Positions 17,616 through 25,769 of a stretch of 33,549 nucleotides of DNA are shown piece by piece (positions within the stretch are counted from its first letter, which is position 1; each line of letters starts with the position of its first letter). The position numbers were made by a program, and so were the translations under genes. The notes below the pieces were generated by a model. The model made no database searches and was not told where the DNA came from. It saw nothing but the letters and a program-made list of their open reading frames with translations. Source of the DNA: Solimonas variicoloris DSM 15731 (lineage in GTDB: Bacteria; Pseudomonadota; Gammaproteobacteria; Nevskiales; Nevskiaceae); the NCBI RefSeq assembly GCF_000382285.1, contig NZ_KB907952.1:1-33549 (forward strand), written 5' to 3'.

Positions 17616-18673
17616 GCGCGCCTCACGCGGCGGATGCGCCAGGTGACGAAGGCGTCCATTGCCAGCAGGTAGAACAGCAGCAGGCCCTGGAACAGGCCGG
17701 TGATCGCCGACGGCAGCGCCAGATCGATCTGCGCCTGCTCGCCGCCCAGATAGAGCAGCGACATCAGCAGCGACGCGAGCACGATGCCGAGCGCGTGCAG
17801 GCGGCCGACGAAGGCGACGATGATCGCGGCGAAGCCGTAGCCCGGCGACACCGAAGGCTGCAGCTGGCCGATCGGCCCGGCGACCTCGCCGATGCCGGCG
17901 AGCCCGGCGCAGGCGCCGCCGATCAGCAGCGCCAGCCAGACGTTGCGCTTCTCGCTGAAGCCGGCGTAGCCGGCGGCGGCCGGCGCCAGACCGGCGACCT
18001 GCAGACGGTAGCCGGCGTAGGTCTTCTCGGTGAAGAACCACGACAGCGCCGCGACCGCGAGCGCGAAGACGATGCCGAGATTGACGCGCGTGCCCTCGAC
18101 CAGCAGCGGCAGCAGCTCCCAGTCGTTGAACATGCGCGACTGCGGAAAGTTGAAGCCTTCCGGATCGCGCCACGGTCCGTGCACGAAGTAGCTCAGCAGC
18201 AGCTGCGCGACGTAGACCAGCATCAGACTGGTGAGAATCTCGCTGGTGCGAAAACGCGTGCGCAGGAAGGCCGGAATCGCCGCCCAGGCCATGCCGCCGA
18301 GCGCGCCGGCGAGCAGCATCGCCGGCAGCACCCAGTGCGATTCGGATTCGCCCCAGGCCAGCGCCACGCCGCTGCCGGCGAGCGCGCCGACCACCAGCTG
18401 GCCCTCGGCGCCGATGTTCCAGACGTTGGCGCGAAAGCCGATCGCCAGACCGAGCGCGCACAGCAGCAGCGGCGCGGTCTTCACCAGCAGTTCGCCGAGC
18501 CCGTACATCGAACTCAGCGGCTTGACGAAAAAGACCTCGAACGCCACCAGCGGCGCCTTGCCGAGCACCGTGAAGATCACGAAGCCGGTCACGAACATCA
18601 GCAGCGCCGCGATCAGCGGCGCCAGCACGCGCATCGTGCGCGAGGGCTGCGTGCGCCGCTCAAGCCGCAGCAT
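17612..18673 (-). CDS. Nucleoside/purine-type ABC transporter permease 1
   Basis: A 353-residue BPD_transp_2 permease (YufP-like), with a basic cytoplasmic N-terminus and about ten hydrophobic helices. The family segment LAIGFRANVWNIGAEGQLVV (about 75-95) is clear, followed by FRTSEILTSLMLVYVA and VSPGYGFAAIIVAFVGRLHA. Start ATG 18673 lies inside the end of the ATPase gene (14-bp overlap), and the stop overlaps the permease 2 start. The pair of unequal permeases is the standard heterodimer of BMP-dependent nucleoside ABC importers. Confidence 0.9.
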   Translation of the reverse strand: MLRLERRTQPSRTMRVLAPLIAALLMFVTGFVIFTVLGKAPLVAFEVFFVKPLSSMYGLGELLVKTAPLLLCALGLAIGFRANVWNIGAEGQLVVGALAGSGVALAWGESESHWVLPAMLLAGALGGMAWAAIPAFLRTRFRTSEILTSLMLVYVAQLLLSYFVHGPWRDPEGFNFPQSRMFNDWELLPLLVEGTRVNLGIVFALAVAALSWFFTEKTYAGYRLQVAGLAPAAAGYAGFSEKRNVWLALLIGGACAGLAGIGEVAGPIGQLQPSVSPGYGFAAIIVAFVGRLHALGIVLASLLMSLLYLGGEQAQIDLALPSAITGLFQGLLLFYLLAMDAFVTWRIRRVRRA

Positions 18674-20192
18674 GGGACACCTCCGTGTGGGCCGTGCCGA
18701 AATCGCCGGCCATCCAGCGGCCGATCTCGGCGACGCTGGTCGTGGCCGGATCGCACAGCGGCGACAGCCGTCCGCCGGCGAGTACGCCGAGCCGGTCGCT
18801 GACTTCGAACAGCTCGTCGAGTTCTTCGGAAATCACCAGCACCGCGGCGCCCTGGTCGCGCAGGTCGATCAGCGCCTGGCGGATCAGCTGCGCGGCGCCG
18901 ACGTCGACGCCCCAGGTCGGCTGCGCGACGACCAGCACCTTGGGCGCGAGCAGGATCTCGCGGCCGACGATGAACTTCTGCAGATTGCCGCCGGACAGGC
19001 TGTCGGCGGCCGAACGCTCGTCGCGGCATTTCACGCCGAAGCGTTCGATGATCATGCGCGCGAACGCGCGCGCCGCCGCCGGCCGCACCAGACCGCGCCG
19101 CACCAGACCCTTGCCGGCGCCGGTCAGCAGCGCGTTCAGCGCCAGCGACAGCGACGGCACCGCGCCGCGGCCGAGGCGTTCTTCCGGCACGAAGCCGAAG
19201 CCGCGACGGCGGCGCTGGGCCGGATCGAGATCGCCGACCGGCTGGCCGCCGAGGCGCACCATGCCGCGCTCGGCGACGCGGCTTTCGCCGGACAGCGCCG
19301 CGAGCAGTTCCTGCTGGCCGTTGCCGGAAACGCCGGCGATGCCGACGATCTGGCCGCCGCGCACGCGCAGGTCGATGCCCTGCAGCGCGGTGCCGAACGG
19401 ATCGGCACTCGGCAGCGAAAGGTTGGTCAGTTCGAGTTCGACCGGCCCCGCCTCGCGCGGCGTCAGCCGGCACGGCGCCAGCTCGCGGCCGATCATCATC
19501 TGCGCGAGGCTGTCGTTGCTCTCCTCGCGCGGCAGCGCGCGGCCGCCGACGCGGCCGCCGCGCAGGACCGTGGCGACGTCGCAGAGCGCGCGGATCTCGT
19601 CGAGCTTGTGGCTGATGTAGAGGATGCTGATGCCTTCCGCCGCGAGCCGGCGCAGCGTCACGAACAGCTGCTGCACCGCCTGCGGCGTCAGCACCGAGGT
19701 CGGCTCGTCCATGATCAGCAGGCGCGGCGCCTGCAGCAGGCAGCGCACGATCTCGACGCGCTGGCGCTCGCCGACCGACATGCTGTGCACGAGGCGGTCC
19801 GGATCGACCGGCAGGCCGTAGCGCTCGGACACCTCGCGGATGCGCGGCGCCAGCGCCGCCGGCGAGTCCGCCCCGTCCATCGCCAGCGCGATGTTCTCGG
19901 CGACGCTCAGCGTCTCGAACAGCGAGAAGTGCTGGAACACCATGCCGATGCCGAGCGCGCGGGCGCGCGCCGGACTGTCGATGCGCTGCTCGCGGCCTTC
20001 CCACTCGATGCGGCCTTCGTCCGGGCGCGTCACGCCGTAGACGATCTTCATCAGCGTGCTCTTGCCGGCGCCGTTCTCGCCGAGCAGCGCGTGAATCTCG
20101 CCGGGCTGCACGACCAGGCTGACGCCGTCGTTGGCGACGACGCCGGGGTAACGCTTGCTGATGCCGTGCAGCGCGAGGCGGGGCGTGCTCAT
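18660..20192 (-). CDS. Nucleoside/purine-type ABC transporter ATPase (double domain)
   Basis: A 510-residue ATPase with two ABC domains, as in YufO and RbsA-type sugar/nucleoside importers. First domain: Walker A GENGAGKST (38-46), a Q-loop in MVFQHFSLF, signature SMSVGERQR and Walker B LLIMDEPTS. Second domain: a degenerate Walker A (GVSGNGQQEL), signature DSLSGGNLQK and Walker B VLVVAQPTWGVD. One-sided degeneracy is normal in this family. Start ATG 20192 overlaps the xdhC stop as ATGA, so transport genes are translated together with xanthine dehydrogenase maturation. Confidence 0.93.
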   Translation of the reverse strand: MSTPRLALHGISKRYPGVVANDGVSLVVQPGEIHALLGENGAGKSTLMKIVYGVTRPDEGRIEWEGREQRIDSPARARALGIGMVFQHFSLFETLSVAENIALAMDGADSPAALAPRIREVSERYGLPVDPDRLVHSMSVGERQRVEIVRCLLQAPRLLIMDEPTSVLTPQAVQQLFVTLRRLAAEGISILYISHKLDEIRALCDVATVLRGGRVGGRALPREESNDSLAQMMIGRELAPCRLTPREAGPVELELTNLSLPSADPFGTALQGIDLRVRGGQIVGIAGVSGNGQQELLAALSGESRVAERGMVRLGGQPVGDLDPAQRRRRGFGFVPEERLGRGAVPSLSLALNALLTGAGKGLVRRGLVRPAAARAFARMIIERFGVKCRDERSAADSLSGGNLQKFIVGREILLAPKVLVVAQPTWGVDVGAAQLIRQALIDLRDQGAAVLVISEELDELFEVSDRLGVLAGGRLSPLCDPATTSVAEIGRWMAGDFGTAHTEVSHAAA

Positions 20193-21271
20193 GGCGCGGG
20201 CTTCCGGCAGCCGGCGCAGTCGCGAGCCGCATCGCCGGCGCAATCCTCGGGCGCCGCCTTGCGCGGCGGCGGCTCCGGCAGCGTGTCGAGCAGCTGCGCG
20301 GCGATGCTGACGGCGATCGCCGCCGGCCACTTGCTGCGCGACGCGCCGAGGCCAACCGGACAGGTCAGGCGCGCGATGCGCGCGGCATCGACGCCGTCGC
20401 GCGCGAGCCGCGAGCGGAAGCGCGCCGCCTTGCTCTTCGAGCCGATCAGGCCGGCGAAGGCGAAGTCGTCGCGCGCCAGCAGCGCGCGGCACAGCTGGTA
20501 ATCGAGTTCGTGATCGTGCGTCATCACCAGGAAACGGGTGCCGGCCGGCGCCTGCGCGACGGTCTCGAGCGGATCGCGCGGCACCAGCACGCGGGTGCCG
20601 CCGGGCAGCATCGGCGGGAACAGTTCGGCGCGCGCGTCGATCCAGGTCAGGCGCAGCGGCAGCTCGGCGACGATGCGCGCCAGCGCCTGACCGACGTGGC
20701 CGGCGCCGTACAGCCACAGCGGCGCACCGCTGGCCAGCCGTTCGCGCAGTTCGACGCCGTCGGCGAGGCGCGTCAGCGTCGCGGCGCCGGCGTCGTTGGC
20801 GGCGACGCCCTGCCAGTCGCGCTGCACGGCGCCGCGCTGCAGGCGGCTGCGCAGTTCGAGCGCCGGCTGTTCGTGCAGCGCCAGCGCCAGATCGTCGAGC
20901 CAGGCGATGTCGTCGGCGTCGTAGCGTTCCAGCCACAGCTCGACGACGCCGCCACAGCACTGGCCCAGCTCGGTGCCGAGCACGTAGCGCTGCAGGCGCG
21001 CCTGCGGCGTGCGCGGCGCGTCGAGCAGCGCGCGCGCCGCCTGCAGCGCCTGCCATTCGAGATGGCCGCCGCCGATCGTGCCGAGCAGCGCGTCGGCGCC
21101 GACCAGCATGCAGGCGCCCGGCTCGCGCGGCGCCGAACCGCGCACCACCGCGACCACCACGCGCACGCACGGGCCCTGGCGGCGCAGCAGCGCGGCGGCG
21201 GCGCGCGGCCAGTCGCCGAGCGCCAGCAGCGTCAGCGTCGACGACAGCTCCGAGCGGGCGAGCGCGCTCAT
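20189..21271 (-). CDS. xdhC: XdhC, molybdenum-cofactor chaperone of xanthine dehydrogenase
   Basis: A 360-residue XdhC-family accessory protein that binds molybdenum cofactor, supports its sulfuration and inserts it into XdhB. The N-terminal domain has VVVAVVRGSAPREPGA, the conserved GTIGGGHLEWQA and a GQCCGG segment. The C-terminal Rossmann domain starts at LWLYGAGHVGQALA and contains MTHDHELD and FAGLIGSKSKAARF. The tail is Pro/Cys-rich (CAGDAARDCAGC), slightly longer than usual and of unknown purpose. Start ATG 21271 overlaps the xdhB stop. Confidence 0.93.
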   Translation of the reverse strand: MSALARSELSSTLTLLALGDWPRAAAALLRRQGPCVRVVVAVVRGSAPREPGACMLVGADALLGTIGGGHLEWQALQAARALLDAPRTPQARLQRYVLGTELGQCCGGVVELWLERYDADDIAWLDDLALALHEQPALELRSRLQRGAVQRDWQGVAANDAGAATLTRLADGVELRERLASGAPLWLYGAGHVGQALARIVAELPLRLTWIDARAELFPPMLPGGTRVLVPRDPLETVAQAPAGTRFLVMTHDHELDYQLCRALLARDDFAFAGLIGSKSKAARFRSRLARDGVDAARIARLTCPVGLGASRSKWPAAIAVSIAAQLLDTLPEPPPRKAAPEDCAGDAARDCAGCRKPAP

Positions 21272-23610
21272 GCGGCCCAGGCCTCGCCGCGCAGGCGCGC
21301 GACCGCGCGCAGCACGGCCTCGGGCGTCGCCGGCGCCGGCAGCTCGACCGGCTGTCCCGGCGTGCCGCAGGCGGCGACCGCGTCGCGGATCGCGTGGTAG
21401 ACCGACATGCCGAGCATCAGCGGCGGCTCGCCGACCGCCTTCGAGCGATGGATGCTGGCCTCGCGGTTCGGCAGTTCGAGCAGGCGCACCGTGGTGCGCG
21501 CGGCCCAGTCGTAGGCGGTCGGAATCTTGTAGGTCGACGGCGCGTGCGTCTTCAGCTCGCCGCGCGCGTTCCACCACAGCTCCTCGGACGTCAGCCAGCC
21601 GACGCCCTGCAGGAAGCCGCCCTCAACCTGGCCGCGGTCGATCGCCGGATTCAGCGAGCGGCCGGCGTCGTGCAGGATGTCGGCGCGCAACAGCTTCGTC
21701 TCGCCGGTCAGCGTGTCGATCGCGACCTCGGCGACGGCGGCACCGTACGCGTAGTAATAGAACGGCCGGCCGTGCAGACGCTCGCGGTCCCAGTGGATCT
21801 TCGGCGTGCGGTAGAAACCGGTCGCCGACAGCGGCACGCGCGCGAAATAGGCCTGCTGCACGAGCTGCTGGAAGCTCATGTGCTGCGCGCCGGCGCTGAC
21901 CGTGCCGGCCGCGAAGCGCACCGCGTCGGCGTCGACGCCCCAGTTTGCCGCCGCCAGCCGCGCGAGGCGGCGGCGGATGCGGCGCGCCGCGTGCTGCGCG
22001 GCCTTGCCGTTCAGGTCCGAGCCGCTCGACGCGGCGGTCGCCGAGGTGTTCGGCACCTTGCTGGTGTCGGTGGCGCTGACGCGGATCGCCGTCAGCGGCA
22101 GGCCGAGTTCCTGCGCGACCACCTGCTGGACCTTGGTGTAGAGGCCCTGCCCCATCTCGGTTCCGCCGTGATTGAGCAGCACGGTGCCGTCGCTGTAGAC
22201 GTGCAGCAGCGCGCCGGCCTGGTTGTAGTGCGTGGCGTTGAACGAGATGCCGAACTTCACCGGCGTCAGCGCCAGGCCGCGCTTGACGACCGGGCTGGCG
22301 GCATTCCACTCGGCGATCGCCGCGCGGCGCTGCCAGTATTCGGCATCGGCTTCGAGGCGGCCGGTGATCTCGTGCAGCACGTTGTCCTCGACGCGCTGCC
22401 CGTACGGCGTCGTGTCGCGCTCGCCGATGCCGTAGAAATTCAGCTTGCGCACGTCGAGCGGGTCGCGGCCGAGCGCGCGGGCGATGTCGTCGACGATCTT
22501 CTCGATCACCATCATGCCCTGCGGACCGCCGAAGCCGCGGAACGCGGTGTTCGACACGGTGTGGGTCTTGCAGCGGTGCGAGACGACCTCGACGTGTTCG
22601 AGGAAGTAGGCGTTGTCGATATGGCACAGCGCGCGGTCGTTGACCGGGCCGGACAGATCGGCCGAGTAGCCGCAGCGCGAAGCGATCATCAATTTGAGCG
22701 CGCGAATGCGGCCGTCGGCGTCGAAGCCGACGTCGTAGTCGGCGATGAAGTCGTGGCGCTTGCCGGTCGCCAGCATGTCGACGTCGCGGTCGAGGCGCAG
22801 CTTCACGGCGCGGCCGGTCTTGCGCGCGAGGATCGCCGCCGCCGCCGCGATCAGCGCCGGCTGGCTTTCCTTGCCGCCGAAGCCGCCGCCCATGCGCCGG
22901 CACTGCACGACGACGTCGTGCGCGTGCACGCCGAGCGCGTGCGCGACGATGTGCTGGACCTCGGTCGGATGCTGCGTCGAGCTGATGATCTGCACCGCGC
23001 CGCCTTCCTGCGGCAGCGCGATCGCGATCTGGCCTTCGAGATAGAAGTGATCCTGGCCGCCGATCGCGGCGCTGCCGCGCAGGCGCCGCGGCGCCGCTTC
23101 GAGCGCCGCCTCCGGCTCGCCGCGCCGCATCGTGCGCGTCGGGATCACGAAGCTCTGCGCGGCGATCGCGTCGCGCGTGTCGAGGATCGCCGGCAGATCC
23201 TCGTACTCGATCTTCGCCGCGCGCACCGCGCGGCGCGCCGCCTCGTAGCTGGTCGCCGCGACCGCGAAGATCGGCTGGCCGGCGTACTGCACGAGCGCGT
23301 CGGTGAAGATCGGGTCGTCCTGCAGGATGCCGCCGTAGTTGTTGTCGCCGGGCACGTCGGCCGGCGTGGCGACGGCGATCACGCCGGGCTGCGCGAGCAC
23401 CGCCGACAGGTCGAGCGCGGTGATCGTCGCGTGCGCGCGCGTCGACAGCCCGAACGCCGCGTGCAGGGCGTTGCCCGGCAGCGGCAGATCGTCGGCATAC
23501 GGCGCGCGGCCGGCGACGTGCAGATGCGCGCTCTCGTGCCGCGTCGCGACGCCGACCGCCGGACCGATCGCGTCGCCGCTCATTTCGCTGTCCTTCGCGG
23601 CCGCGCTCAT
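21268..23610 (-). CDS. xdhB: Xanthine dehydrogenase molybdopterin-binding large subunit
   Basis: A 780-residue large subunit that hydroxylates hypoxanthine to xanthine and xanthine to urate. Seen: the N-terminal ald_xan domain (HVAGRAPYADDLPLPGN), GGQDHFYLEGQ for substrate contact, MGGGFGGKES for cofactor binding, NTAFRGFGGPQGM with the substrate Arg, NHGGTEMGQGL, TSATAASSGSDLNG and VGEPPLML with the catalytic Glu. Everything expected for an active enzyme is present. Start ATG 23610 overlaps the xdhA stop as ATGA; an alternative Met nine residues later cannot be excluded. Confidence 0.95.
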   Translation of the reverse strand: MSAAAKDSEMSGDAIGPAVGVATRHESAHLHVAGRAPYADDLPLPGNALHAAFGLSTRAHATITALDLSAVLAQPGVIAVATPADVPGDNNYGGILQDDPIFTDALVQYAGQPIFAVAATSYEAARRAVRAAKIEYEDLPAILDTRDAIAAQSFVIPTRTMRRGEPEAALEAAPRRLRGSAAIGGQDHFYLEGQIAIALPQEGGAVQIISSTQHPTEVQHIVAHALGVHAHDVVVQCRRMGGGFGGKESQPALIAAAAAILARKTGRAVKLRLDRDVDMLATGKRHDFIADYDVGFDADGRIRALKLMIASRCGYSADLSGPVNDRALCHIDNAYFLEHVEVVSHRCKTHTVSNTAFRGFGGPQGMMVIEKIVDDIARALGRDPLDVRKLNFYGIGERDTTPYGQRVEDNVLHEITGRLEADAEYWQRRAAIAEWNAASPVVKRGLALTPVKFGISFNATHYNQAGALLHVYSDGTVLLNHGGTEMGQGLYTKVQQVVAQELGLPLTAIRVSATDTSKVPNTSATAASSGSDLNGKAAQHAARRIRRRLARLAAANWGVDADAVRFAAGTVSAGAQHMSFQQLVQQAYFARVPLSATGFYRTPKIHWDRERLHGRPFYYYAYGAAVAEVAIDTLTGETKLLRADILHDAGRSLNPAIDRGQVEGGFLQGVGWLTSEELWWNARGELKTHAPSTYKIPTAYDWAARTTVRLLELPNREASIHRSKAVGEPPLMLGMSVYHAIRDAVAACGTPGQPVELPAPATPEAVLRAVARLRGEAWAA

Positions 23611-25064
23611 GCGTCCAGCTCCGACAGGCGCAGCACCGCGCCGCCGCGCAACTCCAGCGCGTAGCGGCGCAGCAGGTTGCCGGCGGTCTGCAGACGGTAG
23701 GCGCCGCTGGCGCGCATGTCGCTGAGCGGCTGGAAGTCCTCTGCCAGCGCCACCACCGCGGCCTCGAGCGCGGCCTCGTCCCAGACACGGCCGCGCAGCA
23801 CGGCCTCGGTCTTCGCGGCGCGCCTGGGCGTCGCCGCCATGCCGCCGTAGGCAAGGCGCAGATCGGCGACGCGGCCGTGTTCGAGCTTGAGCGCGAACGC
23901 GGCGCAGACCGCCGAGATGTCCTGGTCGTAGCGCTTGGCGAGCTTGTAGCTGGCCAGCCGCCAGCCGTCCGCCAGCGGCGGCACGATCAGCGCGGCGACG
24001 AACTCGCCAGGCTGCAGCGCCTTCTTCTGGTAGCCGAGATAGAACTGGTCGAGCGGCAGGCGCCGCGTGCGCTCGCCGTGGCGCAGCTCGACGCTGGCGC
24101 CGAGCGCGAGCAGCGCCGGCATCGAATCGCCGATCGGCGAACCGTTGGCGACGTTGCCGACCAGCGTGCCGGAGTTGCACACCGGCGGCGAAGCGAAGCG
24201 CCGCGCCAGTTCGGCGAGCGGCGGATGACGGGCGACCAACGCCGGCCAGGCCTCGGCGAGCAGCACGGCGGCGCCGATGCGCAGGCCGTCGGCGCCGTCC
24301 TCGATGGTGCGCAGTTCGGCGACCTCGCCGACATAGATCAGCGGCGGCAGCTCGCGCAGGTGCTTGGTGACCCAGAGCCCGACGTCGGTGCCGCCGGCGA
24401 GCAACAGCGACTGCGGCGCCGCCGCGTAGCGCGCCGCCAGCTCATCGACGCTGCGCGGCGCGCAGAAGCCCGGCAGCTCCAGCGTCGTCTCGCGGCGCAG
24501 GCCGTCGAGCGCGGCCGCCCATTCGGCGTCGCGCGACGGCGGCGGCGGGTAAGCGCCCATGTGCAGGCCGGCGTCGATGATCGGCCGGTAGCCGGTGCAG
24601 CGGCACAGGTTGCCGGCGAGCGCGTCGACCACCGTCGCCCGCGCCGGCGCGGTTTCGCGTGCGTACAGCGCGTACAGCGACATCACGAAGCCCGGCGTGC
24701 AGAAACCGCACTGCGAGCCGTGGTGATCGACCATCGCCTGCTGCACCGGATGCAGCGTGCCGTCGGCATCGGCCAGGCCGTCGGCGCTGAGCACGGCCTT
24801 GCCGTCGACCGTCGCCAGGAAGCGGATGCAGCTGTTGATCGCGCGGTAGCGCAGGCCGCCGCGGCCATCGGGCTCGCCGAGCGCGACCGTGCAGGCGCCG
24901 CAGTCGCCCTCGGCGCAGCCTTCCTTGACCGCCGTGCAGCCCGCGTCCTCGCGCAGAAACTGCAGCAGCGTGCGGGTCGGCGCCGGCGCGTGCGCCTCGA
25001 CGACCTTGCCGTCGAGCAGGAAGCGGACCGTCGCCTCAGCGAAACGTGAATCCTGGGTGGGCAT
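23607..25064 (-). CDS. xdhA: Xanthine dehydrogenase small subunit (2Fe-2S and FAD)
   Basis: A 485-residue small subunit that carries electrons from molybdenum to NAD. The plant-type 2Fe-2S cluster uses C50, C55, C58 and C79 (KEGCAEGDCGACT). The second cluster uses C119, C122, C154 and C156 (QCGFCTPGF and NLCRCTGYRP). The FAD domain (about 195-370) has LLAGGTDVGLWVTK and GNVANGSPIGDSMPALLAL, and the C-terminal CODH-type domain follows. ATG 25064 shares its A with the uraH stop (TGATG), so translation is probably coupled. Confidence 0.95.
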   Translation of the reverse strand: MPTQDSRFAEATVRFLLDGKVVEAHAPAPTRTLLQFLREDAGCTAVKEGCAEGDCGACTVALGEPDGRGGLRYRAINSCIRFLATVDGKAVLSADGLADADGTLHPVQQAMVDHHGSQCGFCTPGFVMSLYALYARETAPARATVVDALAGNLCRCTGYRPIIDAGLHMGAYPPPPSRDAEWAAALDGLRRETTLELPGFCAPRSVDELAARYAAAPQSLLLAGGTDVGLWVTKHLRELPPLIYVGEVAELRTIEDGADGLRIGAAVLLAEAWPALVARHPPLAELARRFASPPVCNSGTLVGNVANGSPIGDSMPALLALGASVELRHGERTRRLPLDQFYLGYQKKALQPGEFVAALIVPPLADGWRLASYKLAKRYDQDISAVCAAFALKLEHGRVADLRLAYGGMAATPRRAAKTEAVLRGRVWDEAALEAAVVALAEDFQPLSDMRASGAYRLQTAGNLLRRYALELRGGAVLRLSELDA

Positions 25065-25414
25065 CAGCTACCGCGGTAGGTGGAATAGCTCCATGGAGAG
25101 AGCAGCAGGGGCACGTGGTAGTGCTGGGCGGCGTCGGCGACGCCGAAGCGCAGGCGCACCTCGTCGACGAACGGCGGCTCCGGCAGCACCTCGCCGCGGG
25201 CGCGGAAGTACGCGCCGGCCTCGAAGCGCAGTTCGTAAACGCCGGCGACGAAGGCCTCGCCCTGCAGCAGCGGTTCGTCGACACGTCCGTCGGCGTTTGT
25301 ATGCAATCGCTTGACGAGCTCGCAGGACTGGCCGCAGCGATACAGGCTCAGGGCCATGCCGGCCGCCGGGCAGCCGTTGGCCGTGTCGAGCACATGTGTG
25401 GTCAGTTTTCCCAT
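25064..25414 (-). CDS. uraH: 5-hydroxyisourate hydrolase
   Basis: A 116-residue transthyretin-related hydrolase that converts the PuuD product 5-hydroxyisourate to OHCU. H7 (TTHVLD), R44 (ADGRV), H98 (HYHVPLLLSP) and the C-terminal signature YRGS are all present. No signal peptide. I start it at ATG 25414, where the family sequence begins; in-frame codons further upstream run through the promoter. It is the first gene of the 13-gene operon, about 53 nt downstream of the predicted sigma-54 start site. Codons 37-40 (TTG CAT ACA AAC) are unusually AT-rich for this DNA and contain an operator-like palindrome. Confidence 0.94.
   Translation of the reverse strand: MGKLTTHVLDTANGCPAAGMALSLYRCGQSCELVKRLHTNADGRVDEPLLQGEAFVAGVYELRFEAGAYFRARGEVLPEPPFVDEVRLRFGVADAAQHYHVPLLLSPWSYSTYRGS
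25297..25306. promoter_or_regulatory. TTGTATGCAA operator-like site inside uraH
   Basis: TTGTATGCAA lies within codons 37-40 of uraH, about +161 to +170 from the predicted start site. It is built from codons rarely used in this GC-rich DNA (TTG for Leu, ACA for Thr), which hints at selection on the DNA. It matches the pair at 3055-3086. Candidate GntR operator; single copy, so uncertain. Confidence 0.35.
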
Positions 25415-25478
25415 CGCCGAAGCATCCCTGGAATCGTCTGGCGGCACCTGCTGTTGCAGGCATCGTAGCGCCGTAGGA

Positions 25479-25493
25479 GCAAAGCGCGTGCCA
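25479..25493 (-). promoter_or_regulatory. Sigma-54 (RpoN) promoter for the uraH-xdh operon
   Basis: The minus strand reads TGGCACG-CGCT-TTGC, a full match to the -24/-12 consensus with correct spacing. The start site would be near 25467, giving a leader of about 53 nt before uraH. Palindromic sites lie at about -76 to -132. Confidence 0.8.
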
Positions 25494-25542
25494 TCGGCGG
25501 AAAATGTCGCCCTGGCGCACGGCAGCGGCGCTTGCGGCCGAG

Positions 25543-25599
25543 ATTGCATGCGATGCCATTGCAGATTGCATGCAATCCGTGCGTCCGATTGTGTGCGCG
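25543..25599. promoter_or_regulatory. Triple palindromic enhancer-like array shared by divergent promoters
   Basis: ATTGCATGCGAT (25543-25554), ATTGCATGCAAT (25565-25576) and ATTGTGTGCGCG (25588-25599) have centres 22 and 23 bp apart. The perfect copy and its weaker ATTGTGTGCG neighbour repeat the arrangement at 3255-3288. The array is 76-132 bp upstream of one sigma-54 start site and 107-163 bp upstream of the other, fitting an enhancer-binding activator that serves both directions. That protein is not encoded in this window; GntR binding is the alternative. Confidence 0.65.
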
Positions 25600-25679
25600 A
25601 CGCGCTAAAGCGGGGCATGGATGTCCGCGCCGGCGCGGCCGCGCCACCGACACTACTCTGGGCGACGACGGCGCGCGCG

Positions 25680-25694
25680 TGGCACAGGCTTTGC
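25680..25694 (+). promoter_or_regulatory. Sigma-54 (RpoN) promoter for the BMP binding-protein gene
   Basis: TGGCAC-AGGCT-TTGC matches the -24/-12 consensus with correct spacing; only the G after TGGCAC is A. The start site would be near 25706, 64 nt ahead of the start codon, which has a good SD (GAAGGAGT). Confidence 0.75.
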
Positions 25695-25769
25695 GGTTGC
25701 GAAAAAGCCGCGCGACCGGCCCGTCGCCGGCAATCGGCCCACTTACGTTCCCGAAGGAGTCACCCCGCG

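Larger units (their letters stand above)
25415..25769. other. 355-bp divergent control region between uraH and the BMP gene
   Basis: No gene is supported here. The region holds two outward-facing sigma-54 promoters (25479-25493 on minus, 25680-25694 on plus) and, between them, three palindromic sites (25543-25599) that can serve both. A GC-rich stretch with no clear signal fills 25600-25679. Confidence 0.75.
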
